64,000 bases of DNA from CAZFER01 sp964517495 (GCA_964517495.1 CAZFER010000031.1:1-64000), one strand, 5' to 3'; shown: positions 1-9,105, counted from the first letter of the stretch. Translations and numbers: made by a program. The notes: generated by a model not told the origin, from the sequence alone.

Positions 1-198
1 TCCTTCCCTGTAGAGCCTCATTACAGCGGATCCTACCTCTATAACTGAGTGCCGTGAGGTGTAGAGTATTATGTCCTTATCCAATGCAAATTCGTATAAC
101 TGGTTTACAAAATCTGACCCTTCCTCCATCGTGTATCGCTTTGTGATGGCAGAGGAGTCGATGTACAGTTTCTTTTTTCTTGGAGTAAACTCTGCCAT
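1..198 (-). CDS. PIN-domain toxin (VapC-like), partial at window edge
   Basis: Only the first 66 codons lie in the window; the gene continues past base 1. The translation opens with a basic stretch and then LYIDSSAITKRY (residues 11-22), the first conserved acidic strand of PIN nucleases with Asp14 as the likely metal ligand. SRHSVIEVGSAV (49-60) carries the second conserved acid, Glu54. PIN toxins of the VapC type cleave RNA in the cytoplasm. The start ATG (198-196) overlaps the TGA stop of the upstream small gene as TGATG, so the two are translationally coupled as in type II toxin-antitoxin operons. The C-terminal half with the remaining catalytic acids is not visible, so activity cannot be judged. 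Confidence 0.75.
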   Translation of the reverse strand, partial: MAEFTPRKKKLYIDSSAITKRYTMEEGSDFVNQLYEFALDKDIILYTSRHSVIEVGSAVMRLYREG

Positions 199-419
199 CA
201 GCAGCCACCATTACCGTTGTTGTTTTCACCGCTCCTCATTTCGATCAGAAGATCTGATAGCGACCTTCCGTCAAGGGCCTTATTCATGCATTCTTTCGCT
301 TCCTGGACGGTCATTTCCCGGTAGGGGCCGAGTCCAGACATGATGGTGTCGATGTCTTCCTGGGTGAGTCTATAGAATTTCAATCCGCTTCCTTTGTGAT
401 CCTTGTCAGGTATTGCCAT
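198..419 (-). CDS. Small protein upstream of PIN toxin, probable antitoxin
   Basis: A 73-residue, mostly hydrophilic protein with an A/G-rich stretch (AAAGGGA) about 10 bases before the ATG. I do not recognise its DNA-binding fold; a predicted helical middle (TVQEAKECMNKALDGRSLSD) and a Gly/Asn-rich tail are visible. The assignment as antitoxin rests on position: it directly precedes and overlaps the PIN toxin gene (TGATG), the usual order for VapB-VapC type modules. If so it would bind and silence the toxin and repress the operon. No operator was identified. Confidence 0.6.
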   Translation of the reverse strand: MAIPDKDHKGSGLKFYRLTQEDIDTIMSGLGPYREMTVQEAKECMNKALDGRSLSDLLIEMRSGENNNGNGGC

Positions 420-534
420 GAGTAGAATCCCTTTCTTTGCTCAAAACCGTTTCTTCAACGTATTATACATAATTTACGCTTGTGAGCTTATCAGACTTTC
501 CTCTTTTATTTTAACTCTATTCACCTTTCCGCAT

Positions 535-574
535 GGTTATCAAGGGTAAAAAACGGGGTTCTACCCTTGGCATC
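535..574. repeat. Dispersed palindrome family I, copy 1
   Basis: Intergenic hairpin with arms CAAGGGTA (541-548) and TACCCTTG (562-569), preceded by GGTTAT and followed by GCATCC. Three related copies occur at 37143-37173 (inverted), 37268-37310 and 45651-45698. It lies between the antitoxin promoter side and the 3' end of lptG. It could also act as a weak terminator for lptG, but there is no clear T-tract. Confidence 0.75.
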
Positions 575-622
575 CACTTTTGAAATCTTCATATTTTTCC
601 TCGAGTTTGTTGAATTGCAAAA

Positions 623-1732
623 CTAAATGTCTTTACGCAGCCGGTCAAACAGCCAGATAGTGAGTAATAAGCATATAAAATTGGGCAGCCACGCACACAG
701 CCAGGATGGAATAGCGCCGACTTTGGCCAAGTTTTTGCCGACCGAGAGCGACATATAATAGGCAATAACGGCTAAAAGGCTTAATCCAATGCCAGACGTT
801 TTCCCCACGGAACCAAGCCGTAAACTCATGGCATAACCCAAAATGCCCAGAAAAAAGATGGCAAAGGGGAAAGCTTGTTTGATGCGTAAATCGGGTAAAT
901 ACGCTCGTGGATTTTGACCGGCTTCGCGAATGGCGTCCACCAGGTGTTTTAAATCGGACAGGGACATCTGCTCAGGATCTTGGATGACTCGTCCGAAGTC
1001 TTCAGGTGTGCGATTAATGCTGAAGTAATCCTGATCTTTGATATATCGGCGAAATGTCCCATCCTGGTTGTATTCATGGGCGATGACCTGATTCACTCGC
1101 CAGGCGCCTCGTTCTGCATCCCAACTTGCTTTTTCGGCTTTCATTCGTGCGGTAAGTTTATGGTTCGGTCCATCAAAGTAAAAAATACTTAATCCCTGCA
1201 TCTCTTCGTTGTAGGGGAAGTACTCTTCGACGTGAAACATTTGTCCACCACGCCCATGCATCCAAATATCGGAGGTTCCGGTTGTGCCAGTGTTGGCTCC
1301 TTTGATTTGGATTTCCATTAAGTTATGGGCTTTGGCAGCAAACGGTCCGCAAATTTTTTCGTTGGCCACAAAGAATGCGGCAATCATTACTGTGAGTAAG
1401 ATGGCCAATGGCGCGGCCAAACGCAGGGGGCTGTAACCTGCAATAAACAGCATCAACATTTCGTTGTGGCGAACCATATTTCCCACAGCGGTGACGGTTG
1501 AAATAACCACTACCATAGGGATGGCTTTAACAATTTCGTGGGGAAAGCGCAACAGCACGTAGCTCATGCATAAACCGAAGGAGGCATTTCCTTTTTGCAT
1601 TTGATCCATGTCGGTAAACAAGACCAGCGTGAAGGCAATGGCTGCGAACAAGCCAAACGTGAAAGCAAAGACAGATAAGAATTCCTTTAAAATCAGGGAA
1701 TCAGCTGTTTTGAAAGAAATTTCCCAGCGCAT
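623..1732 (-). CDS. lptG: LptG-like lipopolysaccharide export permease
   Basis: A 369-residue member of the YjgP/YjgQ (LptF/LptG) permease family. Three N-terminal transmembrane segments (about residues 18-40, 60-85 and 105-125) are followed by a periplasmic jellyroll-like region (about 130-275) and three C-terminal membrane helices (about 285-365). This is the family's standard layout and length. In the known system LptF and LptG form the inner-membrane channel of the LptB2FG ABC exporter that extracts LPS and passes it to the periplasmic bridge. It starts 3 bases after the stop of the upstream paralogue, so the two are translated as one operon. The ATPase partner lptB is at 24.1 kb rather than here. 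F versus G naming is by gene order and is tentative. Confidence 0.88.
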   Translation of the reverse strand: MRWEISFKTADSLILKEFLSVFAFTFGLFAAIAFTLVLFTDMDQMQKGNASFGLCMSYVLLRFPHEIVKAIPMVVVISTVTAVGNMVRHNEMLMLFIAGYSPLRLAAPLAILLTVMIAAFFVANEKICGPFAAKAHNLMEIQIKGANTGTTGTSDIWMHGRGGQMFHVEEYFPYNEEMQGLSIFYFDGPNHKLTARMKAEKASWDAERGAWRVNQVIAHEYNQDGTFRRYIKDQDYFSINRTPEDFGRVIQDPEQMSLSDLKHLVDAIREAGQNPRAYLPDLRIKQAFPFAIFFLGILGYAMSLRLGSVGKTSGIGLSLLAVIAYYMSLSVGKNLAKVGAIPSWLCAWLPNFICLLLTIWLFDRLRKDI

Positions 1733-1735
1733 GAT

Positions 1736-2890
1736 TTATCTAACTTTCCGTGTTCGTACAAATAAATAGGTTAATATCATCATCACAATCAGGTTTGGAA
1801 TCCACATGGCAAACCATGCCGGTAATTGGCCGTCCAAGGTCATGGCTTTGGCAAAGCTCAATAGGATATAGTAAATGAAAATAACCAGAATGGTTAAGGC
1901 ATAGCTGGCTGAGCGCCAGCCGGTGTGGGATTCCATTCCTAATAATGCGCCGATAAAAGCCATAAACAGACAGGCGAAGGGGAGGGAAATGCGGCGCATC
2001 AATTCAATCTCTTTTTCTTTCCATTCTTTGAAATAATATGCAAGGGTTTGTTTAATCTGGTCGGTTCGAGGTTCTTTTTGGGCTTCTCTGTCATAAACGG
2101 ATTGCCACGCGAGAACCTCTTCTTTCAGTTGGTCATAGCTGAACGCATATTCATCACTTCCGATATTAACCAGGATATTAAGTAATTTGGGAATGCTGAG
2201 CGAGAAATTCATCGTCTGGAATCGTATGACAATGTCTTTATCAGGTGATGGCATTTGGTGAAGCATGCCATTTTGCATGTGAAACATTATGTTTTGATGG
2301 GCAGGATCATAATGAATGGTGCCGGTGGGAGCGCTGATAACACCGGCGATGCGTCCATCCTTTTTCTCGAATAGATTCAGTTGTCTCATTTCATCATTTT
2401 TAATGGAATTACAGTAGATATTGTAATTACCCAAATAATTGATCCGCCCCGGTTGAAGGCCCGCGGTGGCGGTATTTTGAAGAATATCCGCGGCGGTTTC
2501 CCGCACAATTCGTATTCCTTTGGGTGCGATTCGTTGCCCCCACCACAGAAGCATAAAGGTTAATACCAACCCAACAATAAGTGCTGGTTTAAGCAATTGG
2601 ATGGTGGAATAACCGGCTGCCTGCAGGGCGGTTAACTCGTTATCATGCGCCAGGCGTCCATACACCAGCATATGGGCTAATAGAACCGCCATGGGCAACG
2701 TCATCAGCATGATTGAGGGCAGGATGGCAAACAAAATGGTTAAAACATGCATCATACTCGAACCGCTGGTGACAAATAATTCAGTAATATTGAAAAAGCG
2801 CTTGAGTAGAAACACAAAGGTAAATAGCACTGCCCCTTCAGCGATAGCGCCCAGGATTTCATAGATTAATGTACGAGTGATGATTCTCAT
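1736..2890 (-). CDS. lptF: LptF-like lipopolysaccharide export permease
   Basis: The second YjgP/YjgQ-family permease, 384 residues from the chosen start. I chose the ATG at 2890 (MRIITRTLIYEIL) because it has TAAGGA upstream and gives the family's usual N-terminus; an in-frame ATG at 2956 would add 22 residues unlike the family. Membrane helices lie near residues 12-40, 55-80 and 100-120, a periplasmic domain in the middle, and three helices at the C-terminus. It is the first gene of the lptF-lptG pair. With LptG and LptB it would energise LPS transport out of the inner membrane. ilvD lies upstream in the same direction but is separated from this gene by a terminator. Confidence 0.87.
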   Translation of the reverse strand: MRIITRTLIYEILGAIAEGAVLFTFVFLLKRFFNITELFVTSGSSMMHVLTILFAILPSIMLMTLPMAVLLAHMLVYGRLAHDNELTALQAAGYSTIQLLKPALIVGLVLTFMLLWWGQRIAPKGIRIVRETAADILQNTATAGLQPGRINYLGNYNIYCNSIKNDEMRQLNLFEKKDGRIAGVISAPTGTIHYDPAHQNIMFHMQNGMLHQMPSPDKDIVIRFQTMNFSLSIPKLLNILVNIGSDEYAFSYDQLKEEVLAWQSVYDREAQKEPRTDQIKQTLAYYFKEWKEKEIELMRRISLPFACLFMAFIGALLGMESHTGWRSASYALTILVIFIYYILLSFAKAMTLDGQLPAWFAMWIPNLIVMMILTYLFVRTRKVR

Positions 2891-2965
2891 ACTCAAACAA
2901 TATTCCTTACGAAGATGGAGAATCGAATGATGCCATTCGGCGAGTTGTGATATCAATTATCTTTA

Positions 2966-3004
2966 TAAAATAGCAAACGGGGACGTTAATGATAACGCCC
3001 CCGT
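2966..3004 (-). terminator. Rho-independent terminator after ilvD
   Basis: A near-perfect stem pairs 2977-2988 with 2993-3004 (arms ACGGGG.CGTTA and TAACG.CCCCGT, one A/C mismatch) around a 4-base loop. On the minus strand it is followed by a T-rich run (TTTGCTATTTTATAAAG). It sits 17 bases after the ilvD stop and separates ilvD from lptF. Confidence 0.8.
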
Positions 3005-3020
3005 ATATAAAGTATACAAT

Positions 3021-4682
3021 TTATTGGGGGAAAACGGCACCTTGCGCGGCGGATAATACGCTTTTTGCATAGCGGGCAATGACACCGGTTTTGATTTTTG
3101 GTTCAGGTTGAGCCCATTGCTGACGCCGTTTTTCCAATTCATTTTCCGTTAATTTCACACTAATGGAACGGTTTGGGATGTCGATTTCGATTATGTCTCC
3201 TTCTTCAAGAAGTCCGATAGGCCCACCTTCCATTGCCTCTGGAGAGACATGTCCGATTGAGGCACCTGAGGTGGCGCCAGAGAAACGCCCATCAGTGATG
3301 AGCGCAACTTTAGAAGCCATGTCCATCCCTTTGACGGCTGAAGTGGGGGTTAGCATTTCGGGCATGCCGGGACCGCCTTTTGGGCCTTCATAGCGAATAA
3401 CGACCACATCACCTTCTTTGATTTTTCCACCAAAAATGGCATCCACGGCTTCTGTTTCAGAATTAAATATTCTCGCTGGGCCGCGGTGTTGCATCATTTC
3501 GGGCAGGACGGCGGCTTGTTTAACCACGCTGCCGTGAGGAGCGAGATTCCCGTAAAGACAGCATAAGCCCCCGGTTTGGTGATAAGGATTATCCAGGGAG
3601 CGAATGACATCGCTGTTTCCTGGTTTTGATTGGCTGATATTCTCACCGATTGTTCGGCCACTGACGGTCATACAATTTTCATGAATCAAACTGGCTTGAG
3701 ATAAAGTTTTGAGAATGGAGGAAACGCCACCTTCACGGTCCAAATCCTCTAAATGGTATGGGCCTGCGGGCGCCATGTTGCAGATATGAGGGGTTTTTTC
3801 ACCGATGCGATTGAAATCGTTTAAAGAGATATCAACCCCAGCTTCATACGCAATAGCGGGGACATGAAGTGAGGTATTGGTGGAACCACCAAATGCCATA
3901 TCAAGAGCGATGGCATTTTCAAAGGCTTCACGGGTCATTAAATCACGGGCATTAATCCCTTTTTCAACCAGTTCCATGATTTTGATTCCAGCCAGTTGGG
4001 CTAATCGCACCCGATCCGCGAAGACGGCTGGAATAGTGCCATTACCCGGCAGTGCCATGCCCAGTGCTTCAGAGAGGCAATTCATGGAATTGGCGGTAAA
4101 CATGCCTGAGCATGAGCCTGTGCCGGGACAAGCGGCGGCGCAGGATTCTTCATACTCGTCGAGGGTGATTTTTCCCTGTTTGGCGGGGGCGATGCGAACG
4201 AACATGGTGTTGAGGTCGATGGATTCATTACGTTCATAACCGGCTAGCATGGGGCCGCCGGTAATTAGTATTGTGGGGATATTCAATCGGGCCGCGGCCA
4301 TTAGCATACCCGGGGTGATTTTATCGCAATTGGAAACCAGGACCAGTCCGTCGAATGGATGGGCCATGGCCATTATTTCCACACTGTCGGCGATGTTTTC
4401 ACGGCTGACCAGCGAGTAGCGCATACCCACATGATTCATGGCAATACCATCATCCACGGCGATAGTGTTAAATTCGACCGGTGTTCCCCCCGACATTAAA
4501 ACACCACGTTTGACCGCATTGCTGATTTTATTTAGTTCCACATGGCCGGGGACTATTTCATTAAATGAATTGGCGATCCCGATGATGGGCTTGTCCAGAT
4601 CCCCTTTTGATAAACCAGTTGCATACCATAAACTGCGATGGGGACCCTTTTCCACCCCCGTTTTCATCACGTCACTTCTCAT
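3021..4682 (-). CDS. ilvD: Dihydroxy-acid dehydratase
   Basis: Catalyses the third step of valine and isoleucine synthesis, dehydrating dihydroxy-isovalerate or -methylvalerate to the 2-oxo acid, in the cytoplasm with an Fe-S cluster. Length (553 aa) fits IlvD. Visible family motifs are VPGHVEL (44-50), SNCDKITPGML (117-127, Cys119 a cluster ligand) and CPGTGSCSGMFTANSM (185-200). The start at 4682 is chosen because AAGGGAG lies 9 bases upstream; an in-frame ATG at 4742 would add 20 residues without family support. No other ilv or leu gene is in the window. The divergent neighbour at 4866 shares the upstream region. Confidence 0.95.
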   Translation of the reverse strand: MRSDVMKTGVEKGPHRSLWYATGLSKGDLDKPIIGIANSFNEIVPGHVELNKISNAVKRGVLMSGGTPVEFNTIAVDDGIAMNHVGMRYSLVSRENIADSVEIMAMAHPFDGLVLVSNCDKITPGMLMAAARLNIPTILITGGPMLAGYERNESIDLNTMFVRIAPAKQGKITLDEYEESCAAACPGTGSCSGMFTANSMNCLSEALGMALPGNGTIPAVFADRVRLAQLAGIKIMELVEKGINARDLMTREAFENAIALDMAFGGSTNTSLHVPAIAYEAGVDISLNDFNRIGEKTPHICNMAPAGPYHLEDLDREGGVSSILKTLSQASLIHENCMTVSGRTIGENISQSKPGNSDVIRSLDNPYHQTGGLCCLYGNLAPHGSVVKQAAVLPEMMQHRGPARIFNSETEAVDAIFGGKIKEGDVVVIRYEGPKGGPGMPEMLTPTSAVKGMDMASKVALITDGRFSGATSGASIGHVSPEAMEGGPIGLLEEGDIIEIDIPNRSISVKLTENELEKRRQQWAQPEPKIKTGVIARYAKSVLSAAQGAVFPQ

Positions 4683-4865
4683 GGCTGAGTTCTCCCTTCT
4701 TGCTGAAGTCGACATTGGGATTGATCCTCGAACGGTCTCCAACGAATGAGGAAAGTCCTAACGTTTTTTATATGCTGGATTGTTTCTTTATTGTAGCCAT
4801 AGAAGACGGGATGCCTAAGCAGAGTAAAAGGTGAATTAAGGTGTTGAAGGAGAAATAACATCCGT

Positions 4866-5951
4866 ATGATTCAATTGAGACGTCAATATCTACGAGATGC
4901 GTTACGGGATGCTTTGTTATTGCGCCGGTTTTTTGATCAAACTTTTGATACAAGTGGATTACTTCACATAAAAACACCCAATGAATTTGCTATATGGCTG
5001 ACAACACGACCGCCTGAATTATCAGACTTTCATAATGTGGATACCAGAAAGAAACCGAGTGAAATGGGGGTAGTGATTGGCCCCTCCAAGTATTTGGAAT
5101 CTGATAGAAGAATCCGGTTGAACTGGTTATCCTCAATAAGTAACATTTATAGTTATGATGAAGGTGAATTAATACAATGTGAGAAACGGGCTAATAAATA
5201 TTCCCGCTATCCCAACGCGGCATTGTACATTGAAGAGGCAGTGACAAGCCTTGCAAGGGCGGTTTTTGCCGCTGAGGGTACACTCGTTTTCGGAGGTCAT
5301 CCAACAATTTCGCCCTTAGTGGCTCAAATTGCGGGAGAATATATATCGCCCCGTTATGTGGAAAAAGATAATGATACGTCCATGCAGTCGGAAGATGAGC
5401 AACAAGATCAACCTAGAGTTATTGTTTATCAATCAAAAGCATTTGAAGGATATCTCCCCGATGAAACCTGGCTGCTTCATCGATTAGGTTATGCGAAAAT
5501 CGAATGGGTGGAAGCAGTGGGTGATGAGAGGTTTAATCCTGAGGCAATACAGTCTGGCAAACCACAATGCAGAAAAAGCCTTAAAGAAATGCGAACACGA
5601 ATGATTAACGAAACAGATCCGGTCTGTATGGTATGTATCGGGGGGATGGAAGGTGTCGAGGATGAAGCGTATCTATTCAACGACTTAAAACCTGAGTGTC
5701 CTATCTTTGTTTTGCAGACAACCGGTGGAGCAGCTGCTCTTTTGGCGGAGCACAATCAGCTTCGAGTTATAGACCGTGAATTACTGGATCAACTTGAAGG
5801 TTTACGAAACGAAATTCTTCAAAGAAGAGAAGAAGACACTTCAAAACAGTATCCACCCGAAGATGAATTTCAATTTACTCCTTATGCCTTAATTATGCAA
5901 CGGATGATTGCTGAATTAGGGTGTGGGGGGGAATCCAATCTAGTCCATTAA
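4866..5951 (+). CDS. SLOG-fold-like protein of unknown role
   Basis: A 361-residue soluble protein. The part from about residue 130 to 295 reads like a Rossmann-type SLOG (LOG/Smf/DprA-like) domain: FGGHPTISPLV (142-152) as the glycine-rich nucleotide-binding strand-loop, VCIGGMEGVEDE (256-267) as the second glycine loop with acidic residues, and VLQTTGGAAALL (282-293) as the last strand-loop. The N-terminal 100 residues and the acidic linker at 168-182 are unassigned. SLOG proteins are known or proposed to bind or process nucleotides or nucleotide-derived signals, often in conflict systems. Here no effector gene is adjacent: ilvD is divergent upstream and a glycosyltransferase follows after 91 bases. 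The family call is pattern recognition, not a search result. Confidence 0.6.
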   Translation: MIQLRRQYLRDALRDALLLRRFFDQTFDTSGLLHIKTPNEFAIWLTTRPPELSDFHNVDTRKKPSEMGVVIGPSKYLESDRRIRLNWLSSISNIYSYDEGELIQCEKRANKYSRYPNAALYIEEAVTSLARAVFAAEGTLVFGGHPTISPLVAQIAGEYISPRYVEKDNDTSMQSEDEQQDQPRVIVYQSKAFEGYLPDETWLLHRLGYAKIEWVEAVGDERFNPEAIQSGKPQCRKSLKEMRTRMINETDPVCMVCIGGMEGVEDEAYLFNDLKPECPIFVLQTTGGAAALLAEHNQLRVIDRELLDQLEGLRNEILQRREEDTSKQYPPEDEFQFTPYALIMQRMIAELGCGGESNLVH

Positions 5952-6042
5952 ATAATCTTCCATCAATTCCATTTTGAAAATTACTGGACTATTATCTTTT
6001 AATTCCCTTTCACGAGGGGGATTTTGTATTAATTTTTGAGAT

Positions 6043-7698
6043 ATGGGTGTCCAATTGCAGCCATTAGAAAAGAAAACTTTGTTTTCCTTCCGTTCAGTCT
6101 TTTTGATTTTTCTACAATGGATTCTTCCGTTCATTTTGTTGATCGCGTGGCTTTTTACGTATCCATTTGGATTGGTGGATGATGCGTATATTCCTATGGT
6201 GTATGCGGAGAATATAACGGAAGGGCATGGGGTTGTATTTTACCCGGGTGGAGAGCGAGTGGAAGGCTATACCAGCCCATTATGGCTTTTTTCCCTCGTA
6301 TGCATTGAACTTATACCAGTTGATGCGCCTGTTGCACTTTTGCCCTCGGCTGCTTATGGTTTTGGAGTCTTATGTGCCGCGTTGGTGTTATGGCTTACCT
6401 TGATGATTTATCACCGACTCTTCACCTCAGAAGGCAAGATATTTTCATGGAATAACCTTGTTTGGCCGTTATTGCCATGTCTTTTGATCGTATCTGATAT
6501 TGCATTTGCGGCATGGGCTTCCGCTGGGCTTGAGACTCACCTGTATTCGTTGTTCATACTCCTTTTGCTTTTGTTGGTCACACTTAAAAAGTACACGATG
6601 TCAGCTATCGTATTGTTTTTGTTAGCTTTGACACGTCCTGAAGGCGTGTTATTTCTAGTTCCGATTATTGCGATTCTTTTTTATCGCCGGGAAAAAATCA
6701 AATCGAATCTGATTACGTTCTTGCTTTATTTTATTGTTCCGCTTGCTCTGTTTTTCCTATGGCGCTGGCTTTATTTTGGCTACCCATTGCCCAACTCATT
6801 TTATGCCAAGCATGATTATGGGGGAGTGGCGGTTTTATATCGGGGGTTTGAGTATGTCCTGACTTATTTCAAGCCGCGGCCATTGCTGTTAATGATGTTT
6901 TTGTGGTGGTGGCTGGAAAAAGCCGAAAATCGGAAATATGGGATTAATATTCTATTATTTTCTCTCACTCATATCATTATCATTATATTGGAAGGTGGCG
7001 ATCATTTTGCATTGCATCGCTTTATGGCGCCGGCCTTGCCGCTTTTTGCGATTTTGAGTGTGCGTAGCCTGTATTGTTGTTATGACCGTTTGCTTGTTTC
7101 CAAATGGGAAACGTTAACACCATTCCGGCTGGGATTTGCGAATGGGGTGTTTTTGCTGATTGTGATTACAATCTTTTGGGCACATAAGAATCAGATTGTG
7201 GAATATAAAGCTGATGACCGGTTTCATTTCTCCAATGGCGCCCAATGGCATTTTGATGAAGTCGCATGGGCAAAGAATTGGGCCGATGTCGGACGTTGGC
7301 TTAAAACAAAATATCCCCCAGGGACTCAAATTGCGGTGGTGACTGCTGGTGCGATACCATATTATAGTGATTTGCCCAGTATTGATATTGTGGGCATCAA
7401 CGATCCGGTTATTTCTCATACCCCGGTGGTTGATCCTTCGCGACGCCATGTGGGCCATGAAAAGAGCAATCCGGACTATGTTTTAAGCCACCAACCAGTG
7501 TTTATTCAACTCTTTCCCCTCTTATTTTTCAGCAGCAGCCCTTATCCTGAGGAGAAGTTGGACGAGCTGTTAACCTATCCAGCTCAGAAGGATTTGTGGA
7601 ATCACCCTCAATTTCAGCAATCATATAGTTACAATACAGAGAAGACCCAATTTGGAATTATTTCTTATTTTGAACGGGCCGGTTGGACGAATGAATGA
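6043..7698 (+). CDS. GT-C fold membrane glycosyltransferase (AftB/ArnT-like)
   Basis: A 551-residue polytopic membrane protein with about ten hydrophobic segments between residues 17 and 395 and a soluble C-terminal part. LVDDAYI (44-50) is the acidic catalytic motif in the first periplasmic loop of GT-C enzymes. The nearby EGHGVVFYPGGERVEGYTS (60-78) matches the AftB-like arabinofuranosyltransferase and ArnT/PMT group, which use polyprenyl-phosphate sugars. It probably glycosylates an envelope glycan on the periplasmic face; donor and acceptor cannot be told. Its stop overlaps the next gene's start by 8 bases. The ribosome-binding site is weak, so a slightly different start is possible. Confidence 0.75.
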   Translation: MGVQLQPLEKKTLFSFRSVFLIFLQWILPFILLIAWLFTYPFGLVDDAYIPMVYAENITEGHGVVFYPGGERVEGYTSPLWLFSLVCIELIPVDAPVALLPSAAYGFGVLCAALVLWLTLMIYHRLFTSEGKIFSWNNLVWPLLPCLLIVSDIAFAAWASAGLETHLYSLFILLLLLLVTLKKYTMSAIVLFLLALTRPEGVLFLVPIIAILFYRREKIKSNLITFLLYFIVPLALFFLWRWLYFGYPLPNSFYAKHDYGGVAVLYRGFEYVLTYFKPRPLLLMMFLWWWLEKAENRKYGINILLFSLTHIIIIILEGGDHFALHRFMAPALPLFAILSVRSLYCCYDRLLVSKWETLTPFRLGFANGVFLLIVITIFWAHKNQIVEYKADDRFHFSNGAQWHFDEVAWAKNWADVGRWLKTKYPPGTQIAVVTAGAIPYYSDLPSIDIVGINDPVISHTPVVDPSRRHVGHEKSNPDYVLSHQPVFIQLFPLLFFSSSPYPEEKLDELLTYPAQKDLWNHPQFQQSYSYNTEKTQFGIISYFERAGWTNE

Positions 7699-8692
7699 AA
7701 AACGATATTACACCTTCAATCAATATTTAAAGGATCGCTTTGGCTGCCGCGTACACAAAGTGGCAATCGATGCGGGTTTTTCCTGCCCCAATATCGACGG
7801 GGCCAAAGGTGAAGGTGGGTGTACCTACTGCAACAATGAAGGATTTAGTTATAACTCGCGGCGTGAGATTCGCCCGATTCCCGAACAAATTGATAATGGT
7901 ATTTCCTTTATGCGGAAACGGTACAAAGCCAAAAAGTTTATGGCGTATTTTCAGGCACATACCAATACGTATGCTCCAGTTAGCCAACTGAAGGAAATAT
8001 ACGACCATATTTTACCTTATGACGATATCGTGGCGATGGCGGTGGGCACCAGGCCGGATTCAGTGTCCTTGAAGACCTTGGATTTGTTGGAATCATACCC
8101 AGATAAAGCTGAAGTCTGGGTGGAATACGGCCTGCAGACCAGCCATAACCATACATTACAGCGAGTGAATCGCTGTGATACCTATGAACGCTTTCTATGG
8201 GCCATCGATGTGACTAAAGATCGTAATTTGAAAGTATGTGTTCACGTTATTTTAGGGCTGCCCGGTGAAACCTATGACGATATGATGAAAACCGCTGAAC
8301 GCCTGGCGCCCTTGCCTTATCACAGCATCAAAGTCCACCTGCTTCATATTATGAAGAACACGCCGATGGAGGAGGAATATTTACGGGGTGATTTCGAATT
8401 ATTTTCGATGGACGAATATGTGCAGATTGTTTGTGATTTCCTCGAGCGTATTCCCGCTGATATTAGCATTCAGCGATTGACCGCCGATGCTCCACCGAGC
8501 GTATTGGTTGCCCCGCAATGGTGCCTGGAACGGCAATTGATTTATCAAAAGATTGATGAAGAATTGGAACGGCGAAATTCACGACAGGGGCTTTATGTTC
8601 CCGCCAATGTTCGTGAAGACCTTTCATGGCGATCCTTTGCCAAAAAGGATATTGATTCCCAACCCATACAGATCGCCGAACTGGCGTCGTGA
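7691..8692 (+). CDS. YhcC/TIGR01212-family radical SAM protein
   Basis: 333 residues from the ATG at 7691, which overlaps the end of the glycosyltransferase gene by 8 bases. The radical SAM cluster ligands are in CPNIDGAKGEGGCTYC (32-47: Cys32, Cys44, Cys47). The long first spacing is typical of the TIGR01212 (YhcC) family rather than the common CxxxCxxC form. RFGCRVHKVAIDAGFSC, VEYGLQT and VHVILGLPGE are further family-like segments. The enzyme binds a 4Fe-4S cluster and S-adenosylmethionine in the cytoplasm; its substrate is not firmly established in the family. Overlap suggests co-transcription with the upstream gene, but no functional link is obvious. Confidence 0.9.
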   Translation: MNEKRYYTFNQYLKDRFGCRVHKVAIDAGFSCPNIDGAKGEGGCTYCNNEGFSYNSRREIRPIPEQIDNGISFMRKRYKAKKFMAYFQAHTNTYAPVSQLKEIYDHILPYDDIVAMAVGTRPDSVSLKTLDLLESYPDKAEVWVEYGLQTSHNHTLQRVNRCDTYERFLWAIDVTKDRNLKVCVHVILGLPGETYDDMMKTAERLAPLPYHSIKVHLLHIMKNTPMEEEYLRGDFELFSMDEYVQIVCDFLERIPADISIQRLTADAPPSVLVAPQWCLERQLIYQKIDEELERRNSRQGLYVPANVREDLSWRSFAKKDIDSQPIQIAELAS

Positions 8693-8788
8693 TGAATCAT
8701 CGAATACTATATAAACATGCATCTCTGGTTAATTAGAGTAATTTTAATAACTTTATTTAGTGTACCAGGAGAGTAATTGGAGTGTATT

Positions 8789-8986
8789 ATGAACACCAAA
8801 AAGCAAGAAATATTGGATTATATTCATTCCCTTCCTGAAACGATGACCACATTAGATATTATCGAAAGTCTGCTTGTTAAGCAGCAGATTGAAAAGGGCT
8901 TGGCTGATGTGGATGCTGGATATGTTATCACCAACGAAGAATTGAAATCAAGATTAGCACAGTGGCGAAAATCCAATGGTCATTAA
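8789..8986 (+). CDS. ParD/RelB-type antitoxin
   Basis: 65 residues from the ATG at 8789, preceded by GGAG 6 bases upstream; an upstream in-frame start at 8777 has no ribosome-binding site. The C-terminal half (IEKGLADVDAGYVITNEELK) is the pattern of antitoxins that partner ParE/RelE toxins: an amphipathic helix followed by a V/I-[TS]-[NH]-EE segment. It would bind and neutralise the toxin encoded just downstream. That toxin gene overlaps it by 25 bases but is truncated (8962-9105), so this antitoxin appears to have lost its partner. Confidence 0.75.
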   Translation: MNTKKQEILDYIHSLPETMTTLDIIESLLVKQQIEKGLADVDAGYVITNEELKSRLAQWRKSNGH

Positions 8987-9105
8987 CGGCCGAAGAAGAT
9001 TTGCATGAAATTGAACTTTTTATCGCTAGAGACTCTATTCTCTATGCAGTCCATTTCATTCCAACACTCCTGGCAAGTACCCTGTGCTGTCAGCGAACTG
9101 ATTGA
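8962..9105 (+). pseudogene. Truncated ParE/RelE-family toxin gene
   Basis: A GTG at 8962, inside the end of the antitoxin gene, opens a frame reading VAKIQWSLTAEEDLHEIELF then IARDSILYAVHFI. This matches the N-terminal third of ParE toxins (the W-S-x-x-A-x-x-D-L-x-x-I and YIARDS-x-x-A-x-x-F pattern). The similarity ends near 9060, where the frame enters the 3' end of the convergent DUF1552 gene and meets TGA at 9103-9105. About 47 codons remain of the usual 90-100, and the C-terminal half needed for a working toxin is missing. A deletion or rearrangement joined the toxin gene to the tail of its neighbour. Confidence 0.7.
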
